This document shows positions 1 to 9,449 of a DNA stretch of 64,000 nucleotides, in pieces. The stretch's first letter is position 1. Each line of letters begins with the position of its first letter. Origin of the DNA: a virus; IMG/VR virus record IMGVR_UViG_3300038620_000134, positions 1-64,000 of that record; one strand, written 5' to 3'. Both the position numbers and the translations under genes were made by a program. Under the pieces are notes generated by a model. The model saw only the letters and a list, made by a program, of their open reading frames with translations. It was not told the DNA's origin and did no database searches.

Positions 1-320
1 TCTCCCGCGTTTACTTTTGCACTATCATCATCAGTATATTCATCATAAAGCATTAATACAACACCATCTTCTGTTATTCTTAAGTGATTGTCTCTGGGAT
101 AACCTCCTCTATAATTATCAATATTTTTAGTAACAAAAATTGACTTTAAAATCTCTTTAGCTGAACCCCATGAAAACTTATCGTAGCTATAAAAATTTTC
201 CACCCATTTACTTATATGTTCATGTAAACGTATAACGTGAGTGTATTGAGTTGTATTAAAAACATCTTCATTAATCTGATTCTGTTCACTTAAATAGTCT
301 CGAAAAGATTTTATTCGCAT
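1..320 (-). CDS. N-terminal part of a capsid-targeted hypothetical protein (cut by window edge)
   Basis: The minus strand is open from an ATG at 320 to the left edge, giving about 106 residues with no stop. The protein begins MRIKSFRDYLSEQ, the N-terminal motif shared by many genes to the right, with a possible prohead-protease site after LSE. The rest (…ITEDGVVLMLYDEYTDDDSA) matches no family I recognise. The AT-rich gap to the next gene and the matching N-terminus support the start. The C-terminal end is not visible. Confidence 0.7.
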   Translation of the reverse strand, partial: MRIKSFRDYLSEQNQINEDVFNTTQYTHVIRLHEHISKWVENFYSYDKFSWGSAKEILKSIFVTKNIDNYRGGYPRDNHLRITEDGVVLMLYDEYTDDDSAKVNAG

Positions 321-373
321 TGTTGATTTTTTATTTACTTTATTCTAACTTAGTCACTATATTACCACCTACA

Positions 374-1909
374 TTAGAACAGCTTTATTTTACCATTAAC
401 ATCAGAAACAGCTTTAACATCCTCTTCTGTAAACTGTTTATCATTTTTAAAACAAAAGAAAGCACCCCCAACTTCTTCAGGTGCACCTTTCAGGGATGTT
501 AAATTATTACGAGAACACATAAATCTACCCCCAACTTCTTCAGGTGCACCTTCCAGGGATGTTAATTTATTATCAGAACAATTAAAATCACCCCCAACTT
601 CTTCAGGTGCACCTTCAAGAGTTGTTAATTTATTAACAGGGCAAACAAAATCACCCCCAACTTCTTCAGGAGCACCTTCAAGGGATGTTAAATTATTATT
701 AGTGCAAACAAAATCACCCCCAACTTCTTCAGGAGCACCTTCAAGGGATGTTAATTCGTTATCATAACACATAAAACTACCCTCAACATTGTCAGGAGCA
801 CCTTCAAGGGATGTTAAATTATTATTAGAACACATAAAATTACCCCCAACATTGTCAGGAGCACCTTCAAGGGATGTTAAATTATTATTAGAACACATAA
901 AATCACCACTGACGTGTCCAAATTTATATTTTTTTATAACTTTTTTATAGTCCTCTGACTTATAATTAAAATTTACATCCCCATTAACATTAACAATGTT
1001 ATTTTTTGATATATTATAATTACCAGAAACAACATTTGAAAAAATATAATCTGTTTCATTAAAAATTGTTTTGTTATCATACGAATAAAGCCCATCGATA
1101 ACATCTCTAGTGAAAAATATAGCTTGTTCTGGTTCATTAGGATGAATGAACCAATCCTCTCCTTCATCAATAAATCCTTCAACACCCAAATCAAGATAAA
1201 TCTTTGTTTTAAGCTGTGGTCCGTTACTTTTCCCTAAAGCCAATAAAGCCAAATCAACATAATTATTTACAAAAAACCAAAGTATTTTTGTATACGAATC
1301 ATTATTTAAAGCATCTTCTAATTTTTCCCACTTTTCTTCAGGAACTTTTGAAATAACGTTAATATCGCTCACCAAACTATCTAAGTTAAAAAAAACTTCT
1401 GAAATATTTTCATTTATATAATTATACAATAATTCAAAAGCATCATCTGGAAGATTGTTTTTTAGTTTTTTGTTTGATTTACATACATCATAGAATTCTT
1501 TAATATGGTTAAAAGCATTTGAATTTTCAGTTAAAATTTTATTTTGTTTAATTTTATTTTGTTTAATTTTAAATAAATGAATTGTATTAGATTTATCAGG
1601 AACAAAAGGATAAACTTTTTCCAAACGTTTTTTTATTTCATCATTACTACTCTTATGTGTTAAATTTTTAGTTATTAAATCATAATCTTTTTTACTTAAC
1701 GGATATGCATAATATCCAGCAGGAGTATTATAACCAGTAAAAGGATTTATAAATGTTACAGTATCTTCTTCTCGAAATGAAATAAACCAGTTATCCAAAC
1801 TATCATTTCCAATAGTGTTTTTAATAAATTCAATAAAGTTTATTTTTCTATTAATTTCTGGATTTCTTCGTTTCTCTGTTAAATAGTCTTGAAAGGACTT
1901 TATTCGCAT
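374..1909 (-). CDS. Capsid-targeted protein: IHPNEP domain fused to LTSLEGAPEEVGG repeats
   Basis: This 511-residue protein starts MRIKSFQDYLTEKRR, a T4-like capsid-targeting motif with a possible cleavage after LTE. Residues of about 20-280 form a domain shared with the protein at 10230-11186 (WFISFR, TFINPFTGYNTPAGYY, FIHPNEPEQAIFFT). The C-terminal third holds seven or so 21-residue leucine-rich-like modules (CSNNNLTSLEGAPEEVGG) and then the closing segment FTEEDVKAVSDVNGKIK found in all repeat genes of the window. The fusion is direct evidence that the repeat block moves between N-terminal domains. Probably an internal head protein delivered into the host or used in head assembly; the biochemical role is unknown. 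Confidence 0.8.
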   Translation of the reverse strand: MRIKSFQDYLTEKRRNPEINRKINFIEFIKNTIGNDSLDNWFISFREEDTVTFINPFTGYNTPAGYYAYPLSKKDYDLITKNLTHKSSNDEIKKRLEKVYPFVPDKSNTIHLFKIKQNKIKQNKILTENSNAFNHIKEFYDVCKSNKKLKNNLPDDAFELLYNYINENISEVFFNLDSLVSDINVISKVPEEKWEKLEDALNNDSYTKILWFFVNNYVDLALLALGKSNGPQLKTKIYLDLGVEGFIDEGEDWFIHPNEPEQAIFFTRDVIDGLYSYDNKTIFNETDYIFSNVVSGNYNISKNNIVNVNGDVNFNYKSEDYKKVIKKYKFGHVSGDFMCSNNNLTSLEGAPDNVGGNFMCSNNNLTSLEGAPDNVEGSFMCYDNELTSLEGAPEEVGGDFVCTNNNLTSLEGAPEEVGGDFVCPVNKLTTLEGAPEEVGGDFNCSDNKLTSLEGAPEEVGGRFMCSRNNLTSLKGAPEEVGGAFFCFKNDKQFTEEDVKAVSDVNGKIKLF

Positions 1910-1925
1910 TATTATTTTTTTTTTA

Positions 1926-3176
1926 TTAAACTATTATTTTACCTTTAACATCAGAAACAGCTTTAACATCTTCTTTTGTAAAATCTTCTTCATTAAATCT
2001 ACAATTAAAGTTGCTTCCAACATATTCAGGAGCACCTTTAAGGGATGTTAGTTTATTAAACATACATTCAAAATATCCACCAACATATTCGGGTGCACCC
2101 TCAAGGGATTTTAAATTATTATATGTACAAAGAAAATGACCAACAACTGTTTTAGGTACACCTTTTAAATTTGATAAATTATTATCAGAGCAATCAAATT
2201 TACCACTAACATACCCAAATTTATAATTTTCTATAATTGTTTTATAAATTTGCGGTTGGCTTAATAAATCTACATGACCATCAACATGAATTGTACTTCC
2301 ATCTATCTTAAAAGTTCCTTCAACAACATCATTTAGTATAGCTTCAACTGAGGCATTTGGACTATATGCACACTTTCCAGCTCTATATAACCCTTTAAGT
2401 TGTTTGTATTTAGTTTTACTTAGTTTTTGATTCTTTTCAAGCCATGCATCAATGGTTTCTTTAAAACCTTTAACTGTTTCTCCTTTAATTTCTTCATTTC
2501 TAAACAGTGCAATTTCTTCACTATCTTCACTGACGTATGGTTTAATCAAAACCCGTGCAACGGGGTTATTAATGTTCAAGTCATCTTTTTTAATAAGATA
2601 TGCAATTATAGTTCCCTTTTTAACATCTTCCATTATATAAAATGTTTTACTTCCAGTATCTAAGTCCATACAACTAGTCCAACCTCTATCCGTGCTCATC
2701 CCCGCAATATCGTATGGATGCCGTGAAATAACTACTAAATAATCATCTTGTTTTCTTTGAGTTGATTTTTTAGAAAGTTCTTTTTCGTAATCACTTTTTA
2801 ATTTTTCAACATTTATATCACTCTTTTTAAGACCACTATCTTTCATTAAAACTTTTACAATACTGGTTGTTCTTTTATCCGAAACTGCTATATTCTTATT
2901 AAAATCTTCAACTTCATAATTTGTATATTCTAAAGCTTTATTTATTCTATCTCTAACATCTTTACTTATCTTTTGTTTCTCTTCCTCAGATTCTTTAAGT
3001 TCAAGATATAATCTATATTTCGGTTTTCCATTTTCTTTCTTTCCAAAAATATCTTGATAGAATTTTTCACCACCTGCTTCTTTCCATGTTTTAATATATG
3101 GTTTTGCTTGACTTGGATGAAGTGCTTCATCAATGGAACTCGAATTAATGTATTCTTGAAAAGATTTTAAGCGCAT
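1926..3176 (-). CDS. Capsid-targeted GWTSCMDLDTG-domain protein with a short repeat tail
   Basis: This 416-residue protein starts MRLKSFQEYINSSSIDE, with a candidate prohead-protease site at IDE before ALHPS. Its central domain contains VVISRHPYDIAGMSTDRGWT followed by SCMDLDTG and then IIAYLIKKDDLNINNPVARV. This domain is shared with the genes at 7686, 56053 and 61938, and I know similar segments only as phage hypothetical proteins. The tail has three or four LEGAPEYVGG-type modules and the usual FTKEDVKAVSDVKGKI ending. The invariant W-x-S-C and His-Pro-Tyr-Asp segments look like an active or binding site, but no reaction can be assigned. It is separated by 16 bp from the next gene downstream. 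Confidence 0.8.
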   Translation of the reverse strand: MRLKSFQEYINSSSIDEALHPSQAKPYIKTWKEAGGEKFYQDIFGKKENGKPKYRLYLELKESEEEKQKISKDVRDRINKALEYTNYEVEDFNKNIAVSDKRTTSIVKVLMKDSGLKKSDINVEKLKSDYEKELSKKSTQRKQDDYLVVISRHPYDIAGMSTDRGWTSCMDLDTGSKTFYIMEDVKKGTIIAYLIKKDDLNINNPVARVLIKPYVSEDSEEIALFRNEEIKGETVKGFKETIDAWLEKNQKLSKTKYKQLKGLYRAGKCAYSPNASVEAILNDVVEGTFKIDGSTIHVDGHVDLLSQPQIYKTIIENYKFGYVSGKFDCSDNNLSNLKGVPKTVVGHFLCTYNNLKSLEGAPEYVGGYFECMFNKLTSLKGAPEYVGSNFNCRFNEEDFTKEDVKAVSDVKGKIIV

Positions 3177-3187
3177 TGTTAGTTTTT

Positions 3188-4015
3188 TTATTTATTTGAT
3201 TTGTGTTCTTTTATAGTATTTTTAGAACTATAATTAACAGTATTAAAAACTGTATTATCATCTAAATCAAAGGCTTTAAGTTTACCTTTTATATTATAAC
3301 CAAACTGTTCTGGATGAACATCTCGCCACTTTATCCCTTGCTCATATAAAGACTTTATAACATTTACAATTTCTTTTATAAAGTTAAATTGACTTTTTGT
3401 ATAAAATTCTAAAATTGTGTTTAGTATTTCATTTATAATTTTACGGTTAAACTGATGGCAAATCTCAACTAAAAAACTCATAAAAGATGTTATTTTACCT
3501 ATCTTCATATTATACTTTTCTTTTAACATATCTCTAAATTCAATACCATAAAAATACTCATAATCACCATCAATATCTCTATTAAATACTTCTTCAACAT
3601 CTTCAAATTTACTTATAAATTTATCCATACTATACAGTCTTTCTTGAATAATATAACCTATTTTATCTTTTTTAGCAGTTGACATATAACCTAGTGAAAT
3701 GTTATCAATATATCGCTCTGGAACATGAATTATACCGTGTTGATAAACTTTAATAGCATTTTTAATGTTATTTTCATAAAGGAATTTTGCCATTTTAAGA
3801 TCATTTATTCCACCAACTATATCATTATTGGAAGTGCTAACAAATTTCATAATACGAAATTTGTCAATGGCGAAAACAACACCCGAACCACCACGTCCTA
3901 AAAAAGTTAATTCTTTTTTATTGAGATTCATTTGTGGTTTTAACCAGTTAAAAAAAGGTTTATAGTCTGTTTTCTTTTTTGATTTTACATAATCTTTGAA
4001 TTTTTCCAACTCCAT
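3188..4015 (-). CDS. Protein-kinase-like protein with capsid-targeting-like N-terminus
   Basis: This 275-residue protein has recognisable kinase-fold landmarks: a glycine-rich loop at about 40-46 (GRGGSGVVF), a candidate ATP-binding lysine in IMKFVS (about 57), a hinge-like YIIQERL, a catalytic-loop-like KWRDVHPEQFG (Asp about 232, in place of HRD) and FDLDDN (Asp about 250, in the position of DFG). It begins MELEKFKDYVKSKK, a weaker form of the capsid-targeting motif. If active it would phosphorylate host or virion targets, by analogy with phage-delivered modifying enzymes; that is inference. An aminoglycoside-kinase-like (APH) variant or a pseudokinase is the main alternative. Confidence 0.6.
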   Translation of the reverse strand: MELEKFKDYVKSKKKTDYKPFFNWLKPQMNLNKKELTFLGRGGSGVVFAIDKFRIMKFVSTSNNDIVGGINDLKMAKFLYENNIKNAIKVYQHGIIHVPERYIDNISLGYMSTAKKDKIGYIIQERLYSMDKFISKFEDVEEVFNRDIDGDYEYFYGIEFRDMLKEKYNMKIGKITSFMSFLVEICHQFNRKIINEILNTILEFYTKSQFNFIKEIVNVIKSLYEQGIKWRDVHPEQFGYNIKGKLKAFDLDDNTVFNTVNYSSKNTIKEHKSNK

Positions 4016-4097
4016 TAAAAATTGATTTTAATTTTTAGTTTTTTGATAGGTTATTACCGTTTATTTATTCAAATAAACAATAATAAATAAAGAAAAA

Positions 4098-5600
4098 ATG
4101 CCAGCTCCACATGATTGGCGGGTAAAGAAAAGATTTGATCCAGAGATTGAACTAGATGAACTATCAATACCCGATATATCACCAGAAGAACAGGATCAAT
4201 CAGGCTCCCATGAAGAAAAAAGACTGGGAAGTGTTTATCCTTTAATGAAAATTTTAAGCCAACAATTTAACCAAAATCATATTTTAAGGTTTAGATTAAG
4301 TTCAAGTGGCTACAAAGACTTTTTACCAACTATAAGCACAAGAATTAAAGATCCAAACTTAGATTTTTTGGATGCAAATTACCCACTTGATGGAGAAACA
4401 CTATCAGTCTTTTTAAGAACATATACTGATCAACTAAAACCACTAAGAAATGATTATTTAATAACTAGTGTAAATTCATCAACCTCTAGAAAAGAAGGTA
4501 GGGGGAATGAATACACAATAAATGGCTATCTTAAAGTTCCAAGACTTTTTGGTGAAGTTTGTAAATCCTTTAAAGAAAAAACAAGTTATGAAGTGTTACA
4601 AGAAATTGCTAAAGACTTAAATCTTGGTTTTGCGAGTAATGTAGATTCAACAGATGACAAAATGAATTGGATATGTCCATTTGATTCATATTTTAGATTT
4701 ATTAAAACGGTTTGTTCACATGCATATAAAGATGAAAAAAGCTTTTTTGTGTGTTTTATAGATATATACTATTACTTAAACTTTGTAGATGTTAATAAGT
4801 TGTTTAACGAATCAGATAATTTGGAACCCGCTCAAGATGGCTTTTACTACAATAATGATTATTATACAGGCAAAGATTTAGAAGAAAAATTATCAGAGGA
4901 AAATGTACTGTTTTTAACAAATGCTAATAGAGAACAAATGAAAGATAAGTATATTAAATCTTACACATTAGAAAACGAAAGTGGTGATATTGTTCGCAAC
5001 AACGGTTATAAACGATATGCAAAATTTTATGACCAAAACCAAAAGAGCTATGAAGATCAATTTGTTCAGCCTCAAAATACGGAAGCCAATGATGATAAAA
5101 GAATATTGCGCGGGCGTTTAGATGAGGAACATTGGAGGGATGAAAATAAACATAAGTGGCTAGGAATACAAACAAATACCGATGGTGGTAGTGTGCATCC
5201 TAACTACCTATACTCAAAAATTCAAAACTTTCAAAATTATCAAGAAATATACAAAATGCAATTAAATGTTACTTTAGGTTCATGGAACCCCAATATTCTT
5301 AGATTCCAACGGATGCCTCTATTTTTGTACTTTATTTCTAACTTCCATCAAGTTCAGAAAAACACCCCACCCGAAGAACAACAAGAAACAAAAGAAACCA
5401 AAACAAAACTAGATGAATTTCTTTCAGGAAAATATGTTGTAACTGATTTTGATATTCATTACGATATAGGAAATTCGCAAATTATTCAAAAAGTTACAAT
5501 GGTTAAACGGGAATGGGATACTAACTATAGTCTTCGCAGTAATCAAGAATTTCAACAACGTTTAGATGAAAGTTCTAATAAAGGTGTTTCGGAGAGCTAA
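4098..5600 (+). CDS. Baseplate hub-like protein (gp27/gpD type)
   Basis: This 500-residue plus-strand gene lies between minus-strand genes. The segment TSYEVLQEIAKDLNLGFASN, followed by DSTDDKMNWICPFDSYFRFI, resembles the hub domain of late-control D and T4 gp27-like baseplate proteins, where a lysozyme-fold-like repeat precedes a conserved W-I-x-P/F turn. The C-terminus (DFDIHYDIGNSQIIQKVTMV) also fits hub proteins, which often end with a domain expressing 'transformed' coordinates of the hub. It would form the trimeric ring on which the tail tube starts and would bind the gp5-like spike (50896-51687). The gene is preceded by AATAATAAATAAAG, the late-promoter-like motif seen before other virion genes. 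A different baseplate subunit cannot be excluded. Confidence 0.5.
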   Translation: MPAPHDWRVKKRFDPEIELDELSIPDISPEEQDQSGSHEEKRLGSVYPLMKILSQQFNQNHILRFRLSSSGYKDFLPTISTRIKDPNLDFLDANYPLDGETLSVFLRTYTDQLKPLRNDYLITSVNSSTSRKEGRGNEYTINGYLKVPRLFGEVCKSFKEKTSYEVLQEIAKDLNLGFASNVDSTDDKMNWICPFDSYFRFIKTVCSHAYKDEKSFFVCFIDIYYYLNFVDVNKLFNESDNLEPAQDGFYYNNDYYTGKDLEEKLSEENVLFLTNANREQMKDKYIKSYTLENESGDIVRNNGYKRYAKFYDQNQKSYEDQFVQPQNTEANDDKRILRGRLDEEHWRDENKHKWLGIQTNTDGGSVHPNYLYSKIQNFQNYQEIYKMQLNVTLGSWNPNILRFQRMPLFLYFISNFHQVQKNTPPEEQQETKETKTKLDEFLSGKYVVTDFDIHYDIGNSQIIQKVTMVKREWDTNYSLRSNQEFQQRLDESSNKGVSES

Positions 5601-5603
5601 AGC

Positions 5604-6491
5604 TTATACCATTTTATGTATAAGAGTTTTATCTGTTGTATAAGGGGTTAAATCAACGTCAATTTTATTTAACTCTGGATATGGTTTTGGGTCAACTGAC
5701 AAAAATGAAAGTTCAATATCTTTATTATTTTTTAATATGTATTTTGCAACTGTCTTTAGCAATATCGGAGTACTATCAACTAAATAATTTCTTAATGAGT
5801 CATTTTTTACATTTCCAATAATATCTAGTTTTTTTATAACTATATCAGCTATTTCATATGCACTCATCGAATTCTCAATATCTATGTTATGATGATATTC
5901 TATCCCTAATAAACCTTCTATAACAGATACATAGTTATCATATTTTCTAATTTTTTGAACTAAATCAACTATAGCATTGTGTACATATTTGTTTAATTCT
6001 TTTTGTGTTAAGTGACCTTGTAAATTTTCACCTGTAAGTATAGTATTACTTTTACTAATTTTTAATAATGATATAGAAGGTTTTTCTTGTTCTTCTTTGA
6101 ATTCTTTAACTACATTTTTAATTTCATTTAACTTATTTATAAGTTCCTTTATTGATAAAAATTTAAATTTTTCATAATCATACTTAGTGCTATACATTAC
6201 AATATCTTTAGCTCTATGTCCAGCATCTAAAACTTTAGCATTTCCGTTAGCTGTTACTTCATATTTAAAAAACCAGTCAATTTCAGGATAATAAGTTATG
6301 TATATTACAAGCGATTTACTTTTTTCTGTCTTTTTTTGAACATCAATATAAGGAACATCAACTGATTGTTTTATTTTTTGTATAACACTTTTTACATCAT
6401 CTTTTGTATATACTTTTGATTCGTAAAGGCTATTATAACTTTGCTTATTTTCATCAATAAATTCATTGAATGTAGGTAGTTTGTTTTTCAT
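5604..6491 (-). CDS. Capsid-targeted hypothetical protein
   Basis: This 295-residue protein begins MKNKLPTFNEFIDENKQS. F-N-E-F-I-D-E is a good capsid-targeting motif with an I-D-E cleavage site. The rest is lysine- and isoleucine-rich with a predicted helical middle (IKELINKLNEIKNVVKEFKE); no enzyme motif is visible. The stop lies 4 bp from the convergent stop of the hub-like gene at 5600, so both transcripts end here. Probably a minor internal head protein. Confidence 0.65.
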   Translation of the reverse strand: MKNKLPTFNEFIDENKQSYNSLYESKVYTKDDVKSVIQKIKQSVDVPYIDVQKKTEKSKSLVIYITYYPEIDWFFKYEVTANGNAKVLDAGHRAKDIVMYSTKYDYEKFKFLSIKELINKLNEIKNVVKEFKEEQEKPSISLLKISKSNTILTGENLQGHLTQKELNKYVHNAIVDLVQKIRKYDNYVSVIEGLLGIEYHHNIDIENSMSAYEIADIVIKKLDIIGNVKNDSLRNYLVDSTPILLKTVAKYILKNNKDIELSFLSVDPKPYPELNKIDVDLTPYTTDKTLIHKMV

Positions 6492-6503
6492 AATTAATTT
6501 TTT

Positions 6504-7100
6504 TTAGTCTTCTTTAGAAGGAAGCTTATCCCAGTTTTTCTTTAACTTTACTAATGCCCAATAATAAGGAGTGTTGCGGTAAAACCTGGGATCGCTTTTG
6601 TTTTTTCTTCGTATTCGTTGTTTTTGACGTCGTGTTAACTTTTGTTTTTTGGGATTATCTGGAAATCTACGTTTTAACTGCTCTTTTTTCTTTTCACCAC
6701 GCCAACCAAGTTTGTTTTGTGAAGCCCTAAAAGACTGCATTAACTTCTTTTTGGCTAAGTGCTTATCCTGTCTAACTACTTTAAGTGTATCTCTTAACAG
6801 TTTTCTACCACCAGCTCTATTAGGACTATAAACATCATCTATTGATTCATTTTCATCAATAACATTACGTCGCTTTAGTAATTTTTGAAGTCCATATCTT
6901 TCAAGATAGGGCTTTCCACGTTTTCGTATTTTACTTCTACGAAAGGCTCTTCTCATTTGTCTTCTATCACTTTCTGTAGTTCTACGTTTTTTTCTGGCTT
7001 TGCGAGCCTTATCACGAAGTCCCCTTCTAGAAAGATCCATGCTTATACCATCATCGCTTTCATATAATTCAAGATATTCATCAAAACTTTGTAAATTCAA
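6504..7100 (-). CDS. Very basic capsid-targeted protein, likely DNA-binding internal head protein
   Basis: This 198-residue protein begins at a TTG codon as MNLQSFDEYLELYESDDG. The start is chosen because it places the F-x-E-Y-L capsid-targeting motif at the N-terminus. After this acidic leader the chain is extremely rich in Arg and Lys (RRGLRDKARKARKKRRT, KQKLTRRQKQRIRRKNK). The layout matches T4 internal proteins, where a short acidic leader is removed in the prohead and the basic body stays with packaged DNA. Either a DNA-condensing head protein or a protein injected with the genome would fit. It is the strongest single support that the shared N-termini are capsid signals. Confidence 0.7.
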   Translation of the reverse strand: MNLQSFDEYLELYESDDGISMDLSRRGLRDKARKARKKRRTTESDRRQMRRAFRRSKIRKRGKPYLERYGLQKLLKRRNVIDENESIDDVYSPNRAGGRKLLRDTLKVVRQDKHLAKKKLMQSFRASQNKLGWRGEKKKEQLKRRFPDNPKKQKLTRRQKQRIRRKNKSDPRFYRNTPYYWALVKLKKNWDKLPSKED

Positions 7101-7136
7101 TTTTTATACTTTTTAAGTATTTATTTCAATAAAAAA

Positions 7137-7161
7137 AATCCCACTTTTTAAAAGTGGGATT
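7137..7161 (-). terminator. Rho-independent terminator
   Basis: AATCCCACTTTTTAAAAGTGGGATT is a near-perfect hairpin (stem ATCCCACTTTT/AAAAGTGGGAT). Read on the minus strand it is followed by a run of eight T residues, so it ends transcription of the gene at 7192-7581 before the basic-protein gene. It could work weakly in the other direction. Confidence 0.75.
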
Positions 7162-7191
7162 TTAAATTAATTTATAACTTAGTTAAAAACT

Positions 7192-7581
7192 TTATTGGCT
7201 ATAACCATATCTCATTTGAAGATAGTAACTTTCTTCACTACCGTCATAACCGTTTTTAATAGTTTTTCCTACACTAACATCATAAAAGTAATATGTTGCA
7301 TCTTCATTTCGCCAAGGAAATGGAATTAATCCAATTACAGATTTATTGTCAGTAGAGCTGTAAAGTGGTACTGATTCAGTAAAGCATTCTACAACGTTGT
7401 TATTTTCATCGTGAAACAATGGCCTACTAGTAACTTTCAGATTTGAATAGTTAGCCATATCTTTTAACAATTCACGATAAAAATAACTTAAAATATTTGC
7501 ATACTCTGGAATTTCAGGTTCCTTCAAGCATGACAGTTCAATTGTTTGGTTTGTTGTTTCTTTTTCAATTGATTTTTCCAT
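7192..7581 (-). CDS. Hypothetical protein
   Basis: This 129-residue protein (MEKSIEKETTNQTIEL…) has a conserved-looking C-terminal part (IGLIPFPWRNEDATYYFYDV, YYLQMRYGYSQ) rich in aromatic residues. It lacks the capsid-targeting N-terminus of its neighbours and has its own terminator downstream, so it is probably a separate transcription unit expressed at a different time. I do not recognise the family. Confidence 0.6.
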   Translation of the reverse strand: MEKSIEKETTNQTIELSCLKEPEIPEYANILSYFYRELLKDMANYSNLKVTSRPLFHDENNNVVECFTESVPLYSSTDNKSVIGLIPFPWRNEDATYYFYDVSVGKTIKNGYDGSEESYYLQMRYGYSQ

Positions 7582-7685
7582 AACTAATGATTTTTATAGG
7601 TTATACAATATAATGTTACTTCGTATACACATTAGAAAAATAATTAGTTTCAAGACCTAGACTGTTTTTAAAATTTTTTAACTTG

Positions 7686-9449
7686 TTAAACTATTATTTC
7701 ACCTTTAACATCAGAAACCGCTTTAACATCTTCTTTTGTAAATTTTTCTTCGTTAAGTCTACACTCAAAATTACCCCCAACTTCTTCAGGAGCACCTTCA
7801 AGGGAAATTAAATTGTTACGGTTACAATCAAAATCACCCCCAACTTCTTCAGGAGCACCTTCAAGGGAAGTTAAATTATTATTAGAACAATCAAAGTTAC
7901 CTCCAACTTCTTCAGGTGCACCTTCCAGGGATGTTAATTTATTAGCAGTACATTCAAAAGAATTTCCAATGTACTCAGGTACACCTTTAAGGGATGTTAA
8001 TTTGTTTTCAGTACAATCAAAAGAACCTTCAACGTGCTTAGGTGCACCTTTAAGAGATTTTAAGTTGTTTTCAGTACAATCAAAATCACCCCCAACTTCT
8101 TCAGGAGCACCTTCAAGGGAAGTTAAATTATTATTAGAACAATCAAAGTTACCTCCAACTTCTTCAGGTGCACCTTCCAGGGATGTTAATTTATTATAGT
8201 AACAATTAAATCCACCCCTAATTTTTTTAGGCGCGCCTTCAAGAGTTTTTAGTTTATTATATTTACAAATAAAATCACGTCCAACTTTTTCAGGTGCACC
8301 CTCAAGCGATGTTAAATTGTTTTCATCACAATAAAAATCACCCCCAACTTCTTTAGGTGCACCTTCCAGGGATGTTAATTTATTAAAAAAACAATAAAAA
8401 TCACCCCCAACTTCTTCAGGAGCACCTTTCAAGGATGTTAATTTATTATCACGACATTCAAAGTTGCCACTAACATATCCAAACTTATAGTTTTTTGTAA
8501 TTTTTTTGTAAAATATGGGTTCATCTTCTAATTTCAAATTACCCTTAATATTAATTGTGTTTCCATCTATTTCAAAAGTTCCTTCAACAAAATCATTTAG
8601 TATAGCTTCAACTGAAGCGTTTAGATTATATTCACATCTTCCCTCGTCATATAACCCTTTAAGTTGTTTGTATTTAGTTTTATTTAGTTTTTGATTCTTT
8701 TCAAGCCATGCATCAATGGTTTCTTTGAAACCTTTAACTGGTTCTCCTTTAACTTCATCTACTTCTTTATCTCTAAATAAAGCAATTTCTTCACCGTTTT
8801 CACTGACGTATGGTTTAATCAAAACCCGTGCAACAGGATTATTAATATTCAAGTCATCTTTTTTAATAAGATATGCAATTATAGTTCCCTTTTTAACATC
8901 TTCCATTATATGAAATGTTTGACCTCCAGTATCTAAGTCCATACAACTAGTCCAGCCTCTATTCGTGCTCATTCCTGCAATATCATAAGGGTGTCTTGAA
9001 ATCACTACAAGATAGTTATCTTGATTCCTTTGAGTTGATTTCTTATTAAGTTCTTTTTCGTAATCACTTTTTAACTTTTGAACATTTATATCACTTTTTT
9101 TAAGACCACTATCTTTCACTAAAACTTTTACAATACTGGTTGTTCTTTTATCCGAAACTGCTAGGTTTTGGTTAAAATTTTCAACTTCATAGTTTGTATA
9201 TTCTAAGGCTTTATTAATTCTATCTCTAACATCTTTGCTTATCTTTTGTTTTTGTTCTTCAGACTCTTCGAGTTCTAAGTAAAGTCTATATTTGGGTTTC
9301 CCATTTTCTTTCTTTCCAAAAATATCTTGATAGAATTTTTCACCACCTGCTTCTTTCCATGTTTTAATATATGGTTTTGCTTGACTTGGATGAAGTGCTT
9401 CATCAATGGAAGTCGAATTAATGTATTCTTGAAAAGATTTTAAGCGCAT
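7686..9449 (-). CDS. Capsid-targeted GWTSCMDLDTG-domain protein with twelve repeat modules
   Basis: This 587-residue protein begins MRLKSFQEYINSTSIDE and shares its first about 330 residues with the genes at 1926, 56053 and 61938 (HPYDIAGMSTNRGWTSCMDL). About twelve 21-residue modules follow (CSNNNLTSLEGAPEEVGG), then FTKEDVKAVSDVKGEIIV. Each module carries one Cys at the same place and a Leu ladder, so the block should form a solenoid. Two 122-bp stretches inside it are identical (7823-7944 and 8075-8196), offset by exactly four modules, which indicates very recent duplication or gene conversion. Likely packaged in the head; its role inside the host is unknown. Confidence 0.8.
   Translation of the reverse strand: MRLKSFQEYINSTSIDEALHPSQAKPYIKTWKEAGGEKFYQDIFGKKENGKPKYRLYLELEESEEQKQKISKDVRDRINKALEYTNYEVENFNQNLAVSDKRTTSIVKVLVKDSGLKKSDINVQKLKSDYEKELNKKSTQRNQDNYLVVISRHPYDIAGMSTNRGWTSCMDLDTGGQTFHIMEDVKKGTIIAYLIKKDDLNINNPVARVLIKPYVSENGEEIALFRDKEVDEVKGEPVKGFKETIDAWLEKNQKLNKTKYKQLKGLYDEGRCEYNLNASVEAILNDFVEGTFEIDGNTINIKGNLKLEDEPIFYKKITKNYKFGYVSGNFECRDNKLTSLKGAPEEVGGDFYCFFNKLTSLEGAPKEVGGDFYCDENNLTSLEGAPEKVGRDFICKYNKLKTLEGAPKKIRGGFNCYYNKLTSLEGAPEEVGGNFDCSNNNLTSLEGAPEEVGGDFDCTENNLKSLKGAPKHVEGSFDCTENKLTSLKGVPEYIGNSFECTANKLTSLEGAPEEVGGNFDCSNNNLTSLEGAPEEVGGDFDCNRNNLISLEGAPEEVGGNFECRLNEEKFTKEDVKAVSDVKGEIIV
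7823..8196. repeat. 122-bp perfect direct repeat inside the repeat-protein gene
   Basis: Positions 7823-7944 and 8075-8196 read identically by eye. The offset is 252 bp, four modules of 63 bp. The two modules concerned encode the same protein segment, whereas flanking modules have drifted, so this copy event is younger than the array itself. Confidence 0.8.

Noticed and set aside
7813-8199. Plus-strand frame opposite the repeat modules (also 62924-63193 on the minus strand)
   Set aside because: These are mirror readings of the repeat protein genes (LLEQSKLPPTSSGAPSREV); the repeated codons keep the opposite strand open. The sense frames are far longer and have conserved starts.
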